Source: an uncultured Thermoanaerobaculia bacterium
GTDB taxonomy: Bacteria; Acidobacteriota; Thermoanaerobaculia; Multivoradales; Multivoraceae
Reading direction: 5' to 3'
NCBI GenBank assembly: GCA_951812325.1
Contig: OX638294.1
Coordinates: 465,136-529,135, forward strand
Length of the DNA: 64,000 nt
Shown here: piece by piece, positions 1 through 13,993 of the stretch
Position numbering within the stretch: position 1 is the stretch's first letter
How the letters are laid out: every line of letters starts with the position of its first letter
Translations under genes and position numbers: made by a program
Notes under the pieces: generated by a model
The model's database searches: none
Seen by the model: only the letters and a program-made list of their open reading frames with translations
Told to the model about the DNA's origin: nothing

Positions 1-1363
1 CCGACTTCCTTCAGGCGGCGCCGGTAGCGGCGCTCCACCGCCTGGCGAATCGAGGCGAAGTCGTCCGCCTGCTCCAGGCCGCGGATGTTGAAGCTGCGGT
101 ACTCCTTCTTGACCATTCGGCCGTCGCTCCAGACCACCAGGGAGGCAACCGTCTCGCTGCCGCCGAAGGTCGAGATGTCGAAGCCTTCGATCCGCCGCGG
201 CGGTTCTTCGAGGTCGAGTGCCGTCCGCAACGCCTCGCTGGCCTCGCCGGCGGCAGCGGCGCCGCGGAATCGACGGCGGAAAGCCATCCGGGCGTTCCGG
301 TTCGCCAGCGCCACCCGCTCCGCCTTCGGTCCGCGCGACGGCATCCGGAGGTAGACCTTCGATTCCCGGCGTTCGCTCAGCCACTCCACCAGAGCCTGCT
401 CGCCCTCGATCGGCGCCGGCAGGTGGATCTCCCTGGGAATGAGCGTGGTGCGATCGTAGAGTTGCGGCAGCAGCTCCGACAGCAGGCGTTCGGCGGTGAT
501 CTTCGAAACGCCCTCCCAGAACAACTCGCGGCGATCGAGCACCTGGCCGCCGCGCATGACCAGGACGACGACCGCCGCGTTGTCGCCGCGAACGTGGACG
601 CCGAAGATGTCGACGTTCTCCCCCCGGTCCGAACTCAGCTTCCGCCGCTGGCTGATGGAGGCGATCTCCTGGACCGTGTCGCGAAGACGGGCGGCGACCT
701 CGAACTCCAGGCGGGTCGCCTCTGTCCGCATCCGGCCGCGCAGGTCCCGCAGCAACTCGTCGTTCCTGCCGGCGAGAAAGAGACGGGCCTTCGCCACCGC
801 CTCGGCATAGGCCGCGTCGGTCGTCAGGCCGTCGACGCAGGGCCCCAGGCAGCGCTTCATGTCGTGGTAGAGGCATGGCCTCGGCAGGCTGCCGTCGATT
901 TCGATCCGGCACACCCGGATGCCGAACAGCTTCTGCGTCAGCTTGATCGCCTTCCGCGCCAGGCCGGCGGGAAGGTACGGGCCGTAGTACTCCGCGCCGT
1001 CGCGGCGGATGCGCCGGGTGAAGGCGAGGCGCGGATGCCCGTCGGCGAGCGTGAGCTTCAGATAGGGATACGTCTTGTCGTCGCGCAGGCGGATGTTGAA
1101 CCGCGGCTGGCGGCGCTTGATCCAATTGTTCTCGAGCAGCAGCGCGTCGGCTTCCGAGTCCGTCACGACGAACTCGATATCGGCCGCGTCCTGGAGCATC
1201 AGGGCGATCCGTGGATCCTCCGCCGGTCTGCGGTAGGCGCCCACGCGCCGCTTCAGGGACTTCGCCTTGCCCACGTAAAGCGCCTCGCCCGCCTCCGACT
1301 TGAAGATGTAGATGCCCGGCTGATCCGGGAGCTCCCCCAGACGACGTTGCAGCTCGGGGCGCA

Positions 1364-1364
<1 letters not shown>
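1..1364 (-). CDS. uvrC: UvrABC system protein C (excinuclease), 3' end outside window
   Basis: UvrC makes both incisions around a lesion in nucleotide excision repair, acting on the UvrB-DNA complex. About 454 codons are present; the family is usually about 600 residues, so the C-terminal HhH part is missing off the window edge. Near the N-terminus the GIY-YIG domain is clear (GIYIFKSEAGEALYVGKAK), which makes the 3' incision. Around 640-780 a UVR motif is readable (TRLEFEVAARLRD), the UvrB-interaction segment. The sequence at 60-190 (FDISTFGGSETVASLVV) is the start of the RNase H-like nuclease domain with its first Asp. The ATG at 1364 shares its A with the TGA of uvrB, so the two are translationally coupled. 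Confidence 0.96.
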
Positions 1365-3403
<2,039 letters not shown>

Positions 3404-3404
3404 G

Positions 3405-3881
3405 TCAGAACTCCGAACCGGTGTCGCTGGAAGGCGCGATCCGCTCGAGACGCTCGGTCAGGCGACGCAGATCGTCGCGGTCGAAGAGCCCCCGGTCCGC
3501 CCGCCGCAGCGCATCGGTGAGCGCCATCTGCAGTCGACGGTTGTCGGCCGGCGTGGCCCGCCTGGTGCGATAGTGCTCGAGCACGGAATCAAAGGCCCTG
3601 TCGAGACGGTTGCGTTCTTCCGACGTGACGTCCCCGGGCAACTTCTCCGTGATCTGCCCGCGACTGAAGTCCAGCACGAATTCGAGCAGTTCGTCGGCTT
3701 GGGTCAGGGCCACGACCACGCCGATCCCCAGCAGGACCGCGAGCAGTCCACACCCGGTCAGAGCCGCGATCAGGCAGCCGCGCCGCGACCGGCCCGGTTC
3801 CCGTGGCCGCGTCGACGACGGCTCGGGAAACGGCTCCGGCAGGGGTGGCAGGCCTCGCGGCTCCTCGGCTTCGGGAGTCAT
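3405..3881 (-). CDS. small single-pass membrane protein, function unknown
   Basis: A 158-residue protein that I do not recognise. It has a proline- and arginine-rich N-terminus, one strong transmembrane segment at about residues 37-60 ([20 protein letters not shown]) and a charged, mostly helical C-terminal part of about 95 residues rich in Arg, Asp and Leu. Positive charges before the membrane segment suggest the N-terminus is inside and the helical part outside. It is the first gene of the uvrB-uvrC unit (1 nt before uvrB) and is divergent from the penicillin-binding protein gene. The position gives no functional clue beyond co-transcription. Confidence 0.7.
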   Translation of the reverse strand: MTPEAEEPRGLPPLPEPFPEPSSTRPREPGRSRRGCLIAALTGCGLLAVLLGIGVVVALTQADELLEFVLDFSRGQITEKLPGDVTSEERNRLDRAFDSVLEHYRTRRATPADNRRLQMALTDALRRADRGLFDRDDLRRLTERLERIAPSSDTGSEF

Positions 3882-3892
3882 GAGTCGGGCCG

Positions 3893-3898
3893 TATGAT
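3893..3898 (+). promoter_or_regulatory. -10-like box of the PBP gene, possibly leaderless
   Basis: TATGAT lies 6 nt before the GTG start at 3905. Transcription normally starts about 7 nt after a -10 box, so the mRNA would begin at or next to the start codon. No Shine-Dalgarno sequence fits in the space. Confidence 0.5.
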
Positions 3899-3904
3899 AC
3901 GCAC

Positions 3905-6388
3905 GTGATGAAGGCGCCGCGCAACGCCCTGCAACCCCTGGTCGGCTGGAGTCTACGGCATTGGCGCTGGCTCACGCCGGTCGCCGCCGCCCCGGTCGTG
4001 GGCGTCCTGCTGGGGATCGGCGTCGCGGCGGCAATCGATCTGCCGCAGGTCGAAGCGGTCGCCGAGTTGAATCCCGGTCAGATCACCCGTCTCCTGGACA
4101 GCCACGGCGAGGTCTTCCGAAGCTACTCGGTCGAAAAGCGGATCATGCTCGCCGAAGGCGAAGTGCCGGAGATCTTCGAGCGCGTCCTGCTCACCGCGGA
4201 GGACCGGAACTTCTACTCCCACGGCGGCTTCGACATCATCGGCGTGGCCCGGGCAGCGGTGCAGAACTGGCGGCGGGGCGAGAGGTTCTCGGGCGCCTCG
4301 ACGATCACCATGCAGGTCGGGCGAACGCTCTTTCTCGGCCGCGAGAAGGTCTGGAGGCGGAAGATCCGCGAGACGCTCCTCGCCATCGAGCTCGAGAAGC
4401 GGCTGAGCAAGCAGCAGATTCTGACTCTCTACTGCAACCTGACCTACTTCGGCCACGGAAACTACGGCCTGGAGGCCGCCTCCCGCTACTACTTCGGCAA
4501 ACCGGCAGCCGATCTGGACCACATGGAATCCGCCACCCTGGTGGCCATCCTGCCGGGTCCGAGCGTGTGGACGCCGTACCTGCGGCCCGAGGTCGTGCGC
4601 AATCGCCGCAACACGATCCTGCGCGTCCTGGCCGAACGAGGCGTGATCAGCAGACAGCAGGCCGAGGAGGCGGCCACGCAGCCGCTCAACGTGGTCAAGC
4701 AGCGTGAAACCAAGCCGGTGGCGCCGTACTTCGCCGAACGGGTTCGGGGCGACCTCTACCGCACCTACGGGCGGCAGGGCCTCTACGAGCGGGGTCTGGT
4801 GGTCCGAACGACTCTGGATCCCCGGATGCAGGACGCCGCCGAGCAGGCGCTGCGCCGGGGACTGGTTCGGATTGACCGCCTGCGCGGCTACCGCGGGCCT
4901 GTGTCCCGAGTCGACCGGGACGATCTCGAGGCCCAGGACCTGGCCGAGTCGGTCGGAGGTCCGCTCGCCGCGTGGATCGGCTTCGAACCGGAGGCTGGCG
5001 CGTGGGCGCCGGGCGTCGTGCTCCGGCGCGGCCGCCGGGAGGCGGAGATCCGCATCGGCGACGACCGTCATGTGCTCCGTCCCGAAGGGTACTCGTGGAC
5101 CCGGCGCGACGCGCCGCCGCTCGCGCGAGGCGACATCGCCTGGTTCGAGTTCCGCCCCGCCAACGAGGACGACAACGGCGACGGAGCAATTCCGGAGCAA
5201 CCCTTCGCGCTTGAACTCGTCCAGGAGCCGCTGGTCGAGGGCGCCGTGCTGTTGCTCGAATCGGCGACCGGCGCAATACGCGCGATGGTCGGCGGCTGGG
5301 ACTACGAACGGAGCGAGTTCAATCGCGCGGTCCAGGCCCGGCGCCAGGTCGGTTCGCTCTTCAAGCCGCTGGTCTTCGGCGCCGCCTTCGAGCACGGCTT
5401 CACCCCCGCCGACACCCTGTTCGATGCGCCGGCGGTGTTCCCGGGCGTCGACAACCTGCCGAGCTACAGCCCGCGCAACTACTACCGCAGGTATCTCGGC
5501 ATCCTGACGCTGCGCAAGGCGCTCGAGAAATCGATCAACGTGACCGCCGTGAAGCTCCAGGACATCGTCGGCGCCGACCGGGTCGCCGACTTCGCCTACC
5601 GGACCGGCATCCGCTCGTCGCTGCCGCCCTATCCCAGTCTCGCCCTCGGCGCCGCCGACCTGACCGCGCTCGAGGTGGCCACCGCCTATGCCACGATCGC
5701 CAACCTGGGGGTCCAGGTCGAGCCGTACCTCATCGAGAGTGTGGCGACGGGGAACGGTCGCGAGCTCGAGGCCCACATGCCCCAGGCGTCGACGGTGCTG
5801 ACGCCGGAGGTCGCGTACCTGCTGACCCACGTGCTCTCCGGCGTCGTCGAGCGCGGAACCGCCCAATCGGCGAAGAGTCTGGAACTGGCGGCCGTCGCCG
5901 GCAAGACCGGCACCACGGACGGCTTCACCGACGCCTGGTTCGCCGGCTACACCCCCCGCTACACGCTCGTCGTCTGGGTCGGCCACGACCGGAAGCGGTC
6001 CATCGGCCGCAGCATGACCGGGGCGGCGGCGGCGCTGCCGATCTGGCGGGACGTCCTGCGCCAGGGGATCGAGAACGGCTGGATCGATCCCGGCGCCACC
6101 TTCACCCGGCCCAACCGGATACGCATGGCGCGGATCGAGTACAACTCCGGCCTGCGACCCGCGCGTCGTCCGGTCGCCGGACAACACCTGATCGACGAGG
6201 CGTTCATCGCCGGTACCGAACCGGTGCTCTCCTTCGACCCCGACACGCGCCCCGTCTACGACCTCCCGTGGTACCAGCAGCGCGCTCTCTACGGCGAACC
6301 GAAGGCCGGCGAGAACATGCCCGAGGACCTCACCGACTGGTCTCTCATCCGCCATGCCTGGAGAGGAGACGGGGAGGGGGGCTCCTGA
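3905..6388 (+). CDS. class A penicillin-binding protein (PBP1A/1B type)
   Basis: A bifunctional peptidoglycan synthase of 827 residues, anchored by an N-terminal membrane helix (about 21-44). The glycosyltransferase domain (about 60-250) has the catalytic Glu99 in TAEDRNFYSHGGFD and the second motif GASTITMQ. A small OB-like insert (about 350-445) precedes the transpeptidase domain. The latter carries the three penicillin-binding motifs: S484-L-F-K487, S543-I-N545 and K667-T-G669. It polymerises lipid II and cross-links stem peptides in the periplasm. GTG at 3905 is followed directly by ATG; either could be used. The stop overlaps the probable CTG start of the sulfatase-like gene. Confidence 0.93.
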   Translation: MMKAPRNALQPLVGWSLRHWRWLTPVAAAPVVGVLLGIGVAAAIDLPQVEAVAELNPGQITRLLDSHGEVFRSYSVEKRIMLAEGEVPEIFERVLLTAEDRNFYSHGGFDIIGVARAAVQNWRRGERFSGASTITMQVGRTLFLGREKVWRRKIRETLLAIELEKRLSKQQILTLYCNLTYFGHGNYGLEAASRYYFGKPAADLDHMESATLVAILPGPSVWTPYLRPEVVRNRRNTILRVLAERGVISRQQAEEAATQPLNVVKQRETKPVAPYFAERVRGDLYRTYGRQGLYERGLVVRTTLDPRMQDAAEQALRRGLVRIDRLRGYRGPVSRVDRDDLEAQDLAESVGGPLAAWIGFEPEAGAWAPGVVLRRGRREAEIRIGDDRHVLRPEGYSWTRRDAPPLARGDIAWFEFRPANEDDNGDGAIPEQPFALELVQEPLVEGAVLLLESATGAIRAMVGGWDYERSEFNRAVQARRQVGSLFKPLVFGAAFEHGFTPADTLFDAPAVFPGVDNLPSYSPRNYYRRYLGILTLRKALEKSINVTAVKLQDIVGADRVADFAYRTGIRSSLPPYPSLALGAADLTALEVATAYATIANLGVQVEPYLIESVATGNGRELEAHMPQASTVLTPEVAYLLTHVLSGVVERGTAQSAKSLELAAVAGKTGTTDGFTDAWFAGYTPRYTLVVWVGHDRKRSIGRSMTGAAAALPIWRDVLRQGIENGWIDPGATFTRPNRIRMARIEYNSGLRPARRPVAGQHLIDEAFIAGTEPVLSFDPDTRPVYDLPWYQQRALYGEPKAGENMPEDLTDWSLIRHAWRGDGEGGS

Positions 6389-9354
6389 ACCGGGGAGGCG
6401 CCGCTCCCAGGCCCCGGAACGCCGTCTCTCACGAGCCTGGAAGCTTCGGCTCACCCGCCTCTTTCGGCCGCGGCTTTCTTGCGATCGCCGGGCTGAGCAG
6501 CCTCGCGTTCGGCCAGCCGGTCTTCGACCTGCTGAGGCGCACACCCGAGTTCTTCGCGATCAGGCAGCTCGCGATGGGAGACCTGCTGGTCCTGGCCGCG
6601 GCGCTCACGCTCGCTCCGGCCGTGGCCCTGTCCGCTCCGGCCGCGGTCGCCTGGTCCCTGCGTCCGGCGTGGAGAGGATTCGCGCTCGCCGCACCCGTGG
6701 GCCTGCTTGCCGGCACGATCGTGCTGCAGGCCGGCCGCGCCCTCCCGGCGACCGCGGCGGCCGCTCTCGCCGCCGGCGTCGGTTCGGCCGCTCTCTGGAG
6801 CTTCCTCCGTCTTCCGGCCGCCCGCACCTTCGCGTCACTCCTTTCGGCGGCGGTCGTCGTCGCCCCGGGAATCCTGCTGCTCGACGAAGATGTCCGACGC
6901 AGTGTCCGGGTGCCGGACGGCGCCGTACCGGGTACCGGTACCGGAGCGACGGCCCCTGTCGTCCTCGTGGTCTTCGACGAGTGGTCCGTCATCTCCATTC
7001 TCGACGCCGAAGGCGAAATCGACCGCGAGCGGTTCCCCAACCTGGCCCGGCTCGCCGATCGAGCCACCTGGTACCCGAACGCCACCACGGCGTCCAACAT
7101 GACGACCCACGCGGTGCCGGCGCTGCTCACCGGGGTGTCACCGGAACGAGACCGACTTCCGACCGCCTCCGATCACCCCGTCAATCTGTTCACCTCGCTT
7201 GCTCCGACTCACGATGTCGTCGCCATCGAGCCGATCACGTCCCTGTGCCCGCCGAACCTGAACCTGCTGGAGAGCGCGCGGCCGTCCTTCGCTGCGCGCG
7301 CAGGTCTGCTGATCTCCGATCTCGGCTTCGTCTGGCTCCGTCTGACCGCGCCGGAGTCGTGGGCGGCCCGGCTGCCGCCAATCACTCGCGCCTGGAGCGG
7401 CTTCCGCGATGGCAGCTCCGATGCCGGACGAGCGACTTTCGCCGAACGGGAACTCGTCCGATCCCAGCCTCATCGACGCAACGACGAGAGGGTGGCCGAT
7501 TTCCGCCGGTTCGTCGACGCAATCGGGCCGTTCGGCGCTCGGCCCGCCCTGTACTTCGCCCATACGCTGCTGCCCCACGAGCCCTGGGAGTACCTTCCGT
7601 CCGGCCGCAGGTACGGCCGCACCAGGGTCTACGGCCTCGTCGACGGCGCCTGGACGCGCGATCCATCGACCGTCGGACACCACCACAAGCGCTACCTCCT
7701 GCAGGTGGAATTCGTCGACCGGCTGATCGGCGAGTTGATCGCGAGACTGGAGTCGCTCGACCTGTTCGACCGGAGCGTCGTGGCCATCACCGCCGACCAC
7801 GGCATCTCGTTCGAGCCCGGGGCGTCACTCCGACACCCTGACCCGGAAGCCTCCGAAGATCACGTTCTGGACCTCCTGGCGGTGCCGCTGATCGTCAAGG
7901 CGCCGTTCCAGGACCGCGCCCGGATCGACCGGCGCCCGTTGTCGCTGGTCGAGCTGATGCCGCGGCTGCTCTCGCTGGCGAGGGGCGAGTCCGGGGACCC
8001 GCCTGGTCTCCCGGCCGCCGCCGACAGACCGTTGCTGTTCGGCGAGCGCGCTTCCGAGGTTCGGATATCCGTCGACCAGGACTCCTGGCGGCGCGGGCGA
8101 CTGGCGCGGCAGCGCAAGTTGCTCGGCGAGGAGAATACGCCGTGGGCCATCGGCGTGGCGCCCGAACTGCACGGTCGCGCGGTTGCCGACCTGCCGCAGC
8201 GCGACAGTGAGGTGGCCGCCCGGATGGGCTACGCCGACCTCTGGGAAGATGTCGACCCGGAAGCCGCGAGACTGCCCGCGATGGTCGACGCCGACATCGT
8301 GCCGCCCGACGCGGCCGGCGACCGTTCCGTGGTCGTGGCGCTCAATGGAGTGGTCGCCGACTCCGTGCGTCCCTACCGCTACCCCGGCGGCCGGAACCGG
8401 ATCCGCGCCTTCCTGCCCGAGGCCCTGTTCCGACCTGGCCGCAACCGGGTCGAGCTCTTCCTCACTTCCGGTCGGGGCGACGGCTTGACTCTTGAACACC
8501 TTCGCTCCCCGCGCGTCTTCTCCTTCGAACGGGACGCCGGAAACCGGTACGAGCTGCTCCGTGGCGCGCGGGGCGAGGTCACGGGCCTGCGACGCAGCGA
8601 TGCCGGCGAAACCACCCGCTCGCCACGGCATGTTCGAGTGGTACCGGGTTCGCCCGAGCTGCGCGGGCACGTCGATGCGGTCGTGCCCCTTGCGGGACGC
8701 GCCACGGATGCCGGCCTCCTGAGGATTCACGGGAGGGCATTCGACGCAGCGAATCCAGGAGAAACCAGCACGCTCGTCTTCGTTTCGGGCGATGGGACCG
8801 TGACCGCCTACACCGGTCGCGCACTGAAGGACAACGGATTCCGGCTGCAACTGCCGGCCGACCCGGAACTCGTGGAGAAGCAGGGCATTCTCGCCTTCCT
8901 GGTTGGTCATCGGGAGGTCGCGGCGCCGCTTCAGTTCTTCTATCGACCGCTCCAGGGAGTGCGCGGCGGCGGGGAGTTCCTGACCGTCTCCGATGGCCGC
9001 CGGCTCCCGGTGCGGTCGCCGGGCGACGGTCTCGAAGGCGCGGTCGAACTGGTCGAGGCCGCAGGCGAGACGACGCAGATCCGCGGTTGGGCGGCAGACC
9101 GTTCTCAACGAGAGGCGGCACGGGAGATCGTCGTCTACCGGGACGGCAGCTCGCTCACCAATCTGGGGCCCGGCGAGCTTGAACGCTCCGACATCGCCGA
9201 GCGATTCGCCGATCCGCGCCTTCTGCGGACCGGCTTCGGCGGTCCGGTGCCGGGCAGCCCGCTGCCTTCAGCCTTCGCCAGGCGCCATCGCGTCTTCGCG
9301 CTGATGACCCGCGGCGTTGCCTTGGAACTGCCGCTCGAACCGCCGTCCGACTGA
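6385..9354 (+). CDS. membrane-anchored sulfatase/alkaline phosphatase superfamily protein
   Basis: About 989 residues. N-terminal hydrophobic helices (first 200 residues) are followed by a sulfatase-fold domain: metal Asp in VVLVVFDEWS, a Thr/Ser nucleophile region (TTASNMTTHAVPALLTG), PHEPWEYLP, and the metal-binding ADHG. The fold includes phosphoglycerol and phosphoethanolamine transferases as well as sulfatases; the membrane anchor and the adjacent PBP gene suggest a cell-envelope substrate, which is inference. The roughly 450-residue C-terminal part is unrecognised. The only ATG/GTG/TTG start upstream is a GTG at 6268 deep in the PBP gene. A CTG at 6385 overlaps the PBP stop (CTGA) and has GGAGG 7 nt upstream, so I prefer it. 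Confidence 0.82.
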   Translation: MNRGGAAPRPRNAVSHEPGSFGSPASFGRGFLAIAGLSSLAFGQPVFDLLRRTPEFFAIRQLAMGDLLVLAAALTLAPAVALSAPAAVAWSLRPAWRGFALAAPVGLLAGTIVLQAGRALPATAAAALAAGVGSAALWSFLRLPAARTFASLLSAAVVVAPGILLLDEDVRRSVRVPDGAVPGTGTGATAPVVLVVFDEWSVISILDAEGEIDRERFPNLARLADRATWYPNATTASNMTTHAVPALLTGVSPERDRLPTASDHPVNLFTSLAPTHDVVAIEPITSLCPPNLNLLESARPSFAARAGLLISDLGFVWLRLTAPESWAARLPPITRAWSGFRDGSSDAGRATFAERELVRSQPHRRNDERVADFRRFVDAIGPFGARPALYFAHTLLPHEPWEYLPSGRRYGRTRVYGLVDGAWTRDPSTVGHHHKRYLLQVEFVDRLIGELIARLESLDLFDRSVVAITADHGISFEPGASLRHPDPEASEDHVLDLLAVPLIVKAPFQDRARIDRRPLSLVELMPRLLSLARGESGDPPGLPAAADRPLLFGERASEVRISVDQDSWRRGRLARQRKLLGEENTPWAIGVAPELHGRAVADLPQRDSEVAARMGYADLWEDVDPEAARLPAMVDADIVPPDAAGDRSVVVALNGVVADSVRPYRYPGGRNRIRAFLPEALFRPGRNRVELFLTSGRGDGLTLEHLRSPRVFSFERDAGNRYELLRGARGEVTGLRRSDAGETTRSPRHVRVVPGSPELRGHVDAVVPLAGRATDAGLLRIHGRAFDAANPGETSTLVFVSGDGTVTAYTGRALKDNGFRLQLPADPELVEKQGILAFLVGHREVAAPLQFFYRPLQGVRGGGEFLTVSDGRRLPVRSPGDGLEGAVELVEAAGETTQIRGWAADRSQREAAREIVVYRDGSSLTNLGPGELERSDIAERFADPRLLRTGFGGPVPGSPLPSAFARRHRVFALMTRGVALELPLEPPSD

Positions 9355-9371
9355 GCGAGGCACGGGCGGCT

Positions 9372-10574
9372 CTATCCGGGGCGCGTGCCGATCAGCGCGT
9401 AGTCGCGACAACCGTAAAGCAGGTCGTCGAGCTCGTCGCGGAGACGGTTGAGCCGGTCCGCCAGTTCCCGGGATTGCCCGTCCAGCCCATCGAGCGGGAT
9501 GTCCGGCAGGCGCTCTTCTTCGGGATAGGGACGCAGGTAAAGCTGTTCGATGCCGGCGAAACCGGCACTCTCGTAGCAGGAGCGCAGCATCTCCGGGTGA
9601 ACCGGCCGTACGTGCGTCGGGTCGAGCCAGAAGCTGCCCGCAGTCACGGCAATCGAGAGGGGATTCGGCGTCTCCAGCAGGAGAAGCCCCCCCGGGCGCA
9701 GCGCCGCGTACGCGAGGCGCACCAGGCGGTCGACCGCCTCCGGCGGCAGATGCTCGATCACGTGGAAGGACACGATTCCCCCCAGCGATCCGGGCGCGAC
9801 GCCGGCCAGGGCTTCCGGCAGCCCCCCCTGCTCGACCTGAAGGCCCTGCTGGGAACAACGACGCACCATGGCAGCGGAGGAATCGATGCCGCGACACGCG
9901 ATTCCCTCGTCCCGGAGCAGCGCCAGCGCCTCGCCGCGGCCGCAGCCCAGGTCCAGCACCGGCGCCTTCCCGCGAAGCCGCGGCAGATAGACCTGAAGGC
10001 GCTGCCGGATCTCCGCTTCAGCGCCGCGAAACCGGTTCTCGAAGGCCAGGTAGGAGGTCTCGGCGACGAGCGTCCGAAGCTCCTCCGGCGCCCCGCTCCC
10101 GTCCCTGGCCAGGGCCGAGCGCAGGAGACCGGTGAGTTCGTCCGCCTCCCGCCGGTACCGGTCCAGCTTGCGGTCGACGCGCCCGAAGAGCGCGTCGTCG
10201 TGACGCATGACCTCTTCCAGCCCCTGGTGCATGAAGTTCTCCAGGTGCCTGGTCCGTCGATCGAGCTCGTCGATGCGCCCCTCGAGCCGTTCCTGGCCAT
10301 GGCGCCACTCCCGGCGCCACTCCCGGCGCCACTCCCGGGAACGCTGGTCGAGATCCTGGACGTGCCCCAGCAGGATCAGATTGAAGACCCGCTGGCGTTC
10401 CCACAGGTCGTTCTGCGGCAGGTGGACCAGCGGACGCAGCAACCGCTTGAAGGCGACCAGGAACCGCCCGGCAAGGCCGCGGTGGCTACGTACGGGGAAC
10501 GTGAGGTCCCGTTCCCAGAGCTGGCGCCAGTCCCCGAGGCGATGGGTCGGCCGGGGGCCGAGAAAGGCCTCCAC
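9372..10574 (-). CDS. class I SAM-dependent methyltransferase with N-terminal coiled coil
   Basis: About 400 residues. The N-terminal half is charged and probably coiled coil, including a 12-bp unit repeated three times (EWRREWRREWR). The C-terminal half is a Rossmann methyltransferase: motif I VLDLGCGRGEAL, an acidic residue after the second strand (GIDSS), then VSFHVIEHLP and LRPGGLLLLETPNP. The arrangement recalls methyltransferases of surface-polysaccharide clusters (WbdD-like), but the substrate is unknown. It is the last gene of the ribosomal-protein run. GTG at 10574 is the first start after rplI; an ATG at 10739 would overlap rplI by 71 nt and gives an implausible N-terminus. It converges with the sulfatase-like gene. 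Confidence 0.8.
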   Translation of the reverse strand: MEAFLGPRPTHRLGDWRQLWERDLTFPVRSHRGLAGRFLVAFKRLLRPLVHLPQNDLWERQRVFNLILLGHVQDLDQRSREWRREWRREWRHGQERLEGRIDELDRRTRHLENFMHQGLEEVMRHDDALFGRVDRKLDRYRREADELTGLLRSALARDGSGAPEELRTLVAETSYLAFENRFRGAEAEIRQRLQVYLPRLRGKAPVLDLGCGRGEALALLRDEGIACRGIDSSAAMVRRCSQQGLQVEQGGLPEALAGVAPGSLGGIVSFHVIEHLPPEAVDRLVRLAYAALRPGGLLLLETPNPLSIAVTAGSFWLDPTHVRPVHPEMLRSCYESAGFAGIEQLYLRPYPEEERLPDIPLDGLDGQSRELADRLNRLRDELDDLLYGCRDYALIGTRPG

Positions 10575-10668
10575 TTCCGGTGGTCCGCTCTCGCCGCCGA
10601 CCGCTTCTCCGCCGCCATCGGGGGCTTGCCCGGGTGGCCCGGTCGGGACCTTCCCGGCGCTGGAATCC

Positions 10669-11115
10669 TCAGGTCTCAGGCACGACCTCGACGGTAACTT
10701 CGGCGACGACTTCCGTGTGGAGGTCGACGCGAACGACATGCTCCCCCAACACCTTGATGCCGCCGGACAGGTCCACCATCCGGCGATGAACCTGCACGCC
10801 CTTCGAGGCGAGCGCCTCGACGACTTCCGTCGGCGTGACGGAGCCGTAGAGAGTTCCCGTCTCGCTGGCCCGCTTGGCGATCTTGAGCTTCAGCGCCGCC
10901 ATTTCGGCCGCGATCTCGGCAGCGGCCGTGCGCTCCGCCACGTGCCGGGTGTCGATCTTGGCCCTCTGCGACTCGAACCAGTGCCTGTTCGCGACCGTGG
11001 AGGGCGCCGCAAGTTCCCTCGGATAAAGATAGTTGCGGGCGTAGCCCGGCTTGACGTCGACGACCTCGCCGCGCCCGCCGAGCCCCCTCATGTCCTGAAG
11101 CAGGATGACTTCCAT
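10669..11115 (-). CDS. rplI: 50S ribosomal protein L9
   Basis: A 148-residue L9, which binds 23S rRNA near the L1 stalk base. The N-terminal signature is intact (MEVILLQDMRGLGGRGEVV, with PGYARNYLYPRELA), followed by the long connecting helix and the C-terminal RNA-binding domain (GTLYGSVTPTEVVEAL). Length is typical. It follows rpsR by 38 nt in the standard rpsF-rpsR-rplI order. Confidence 0.98.
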   Translation of the reverse strand: MEVILLQDMRGLGGRGEVVDVKPGYARNYLYPRELAAPSTVANRHWFESQRAKIDTRHVAERTAAAEIAAEMAALKLKIAKRASETGTLYGSVTPTEVVEALASKGVQVHRRMVDLSGGIKVLGEHVVRVDLHTEVVAEVTVEVVPET

Positions 11116-11153
11116 CTTGCGCTCCTCTCCCCTTCCCCGTCCTCTTGACCGGT

Positions 11154-11384
11154 TCAGTCGTTGGTGTACGGAATCAGGGCCAGAAAACGCGCACGCCGGA
11201 TGGCGCGGGCCAGCATTCTCTGGTGCCGGGCCGAGTTGCCCGAGATCCTGCGTGGGAGGATCTTCGCCCTCTCCGGCACGAAGGACCGCAGGGTCGCGAC
11301 GTCCTTGTAATCGATGTACTCGATCCCGTCAGCGGTGAACTTGCACACCTTGCGGCGGCGGAAGAAGGTCTTCCGTTTCGGCAT
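11154..11384 (-). CDS. rpsR: 30S ribosomal protein S18
   Basis: A 76-residue S18, partner of S6 on the 30S platform. The typical core is present: [19 protein letters not shown] and the basic C-terminal [20 protein letters not shown]. It sits between rpsF and rplI with short spacers, as in most bacteria. A Cys in the RRKVCKF stretch recalls the zinc-ribbon-like variant, but only one Cys is present. Confidence 0.98.
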   Translation of the reverse strand: MPKRKTFFRRRKVCKFTADGIEYIDYKDVATLRSFVPERAKILPRRISGNSARHQRMLARAIRRARFLALIPYTND

Positions 11385-11408
11385 TGTCTCGATGTCTCCT
11401 CTAGCTCT

Positions 11409-11777
11409 CTAGCTCGCGGCCTCGGCGAGTACGGTCGACTGGACCGGCGCCTTGCCCTTGCTCGCCGCGCGCTTCAGATCGCGGTCCGTACGCACCACCA
11501 GGTGGCGGAGAATACGCTCGTTCTGGAGCATTCTCTGCCCGACCTCGGCGAGGCTGTTGTCGCCCCCGTCCGACTCCAGGTAGTAGATGTGGTAGCGGCC
11601 TTCGGTGAATTTCCGGATCGGATAGGCGAGCCGGCGCTTGCCCCAGGATTCCTCCTGGGTGATCCGGATCTTGCCGTCCGCCACCAGCATCTCGCCGAAG
11701 CCGTCGCTCAACTGCACCGTGTCCTCGTCGGAGAGGCGTGGATCTGCAATGAAGACCAGTTCGTATGTCCGTGTCAA
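11409..11777 (-). CDS. rpsF: 30S ribosomal protein S6
   Basis: A 122-residue S6. The opening [17 protein letters not shown], the central [20 protein letters not shown] and [11 protein letters not shown] are diagnostic. S6 pairs with S18 in the small-subunit platform. It begins the rpsF-rpsR-rplI cluster, 130 nt after the pyrophosphatase gene. No single-strand-binding gene lies between rpsF and rpsR as in some phyla; ssb is at 20.7 kb. Confidence 0.98.
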   Translation of the reverse strand: MTRTYELVFIADPRLSDEDTVQLSDGFGEMLVADGKIRITQEESWGKRRLAYPIRKFTEGRYHIYYLESDGGDNSLAEVGQRMLQNERILRHLVVRTDRDLKRAASKGKAPVQSTVLAEAAS

Positions 11778-11907
11778 TCGTTCATCCTCGTCAGGTTCTC
11801 CACGAAGCCGCGCATCGTCGCGAGTTCGGTTGGCTGTTTTCTCCGTTCCACGCTGGCAGGCGCCAGGGCCGCAACGAATCGGCGGCGGAATCTATCACGG
11901 TCGTCGG

Positions 11908-13980
<2,073 letters not shown>

Positions 13981-13993
13981 TATCCGTTTCCCC

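Noticed and set aside
3953..6544. 863-codon open frame on the minus strand opposite the PBP gene
   Set aside because: It is the mirror of a GC-rich coding frame; the translation is Arg/Gly/Asp-rich without domain motifs, while the plus strand encodes a complete class A PBP.
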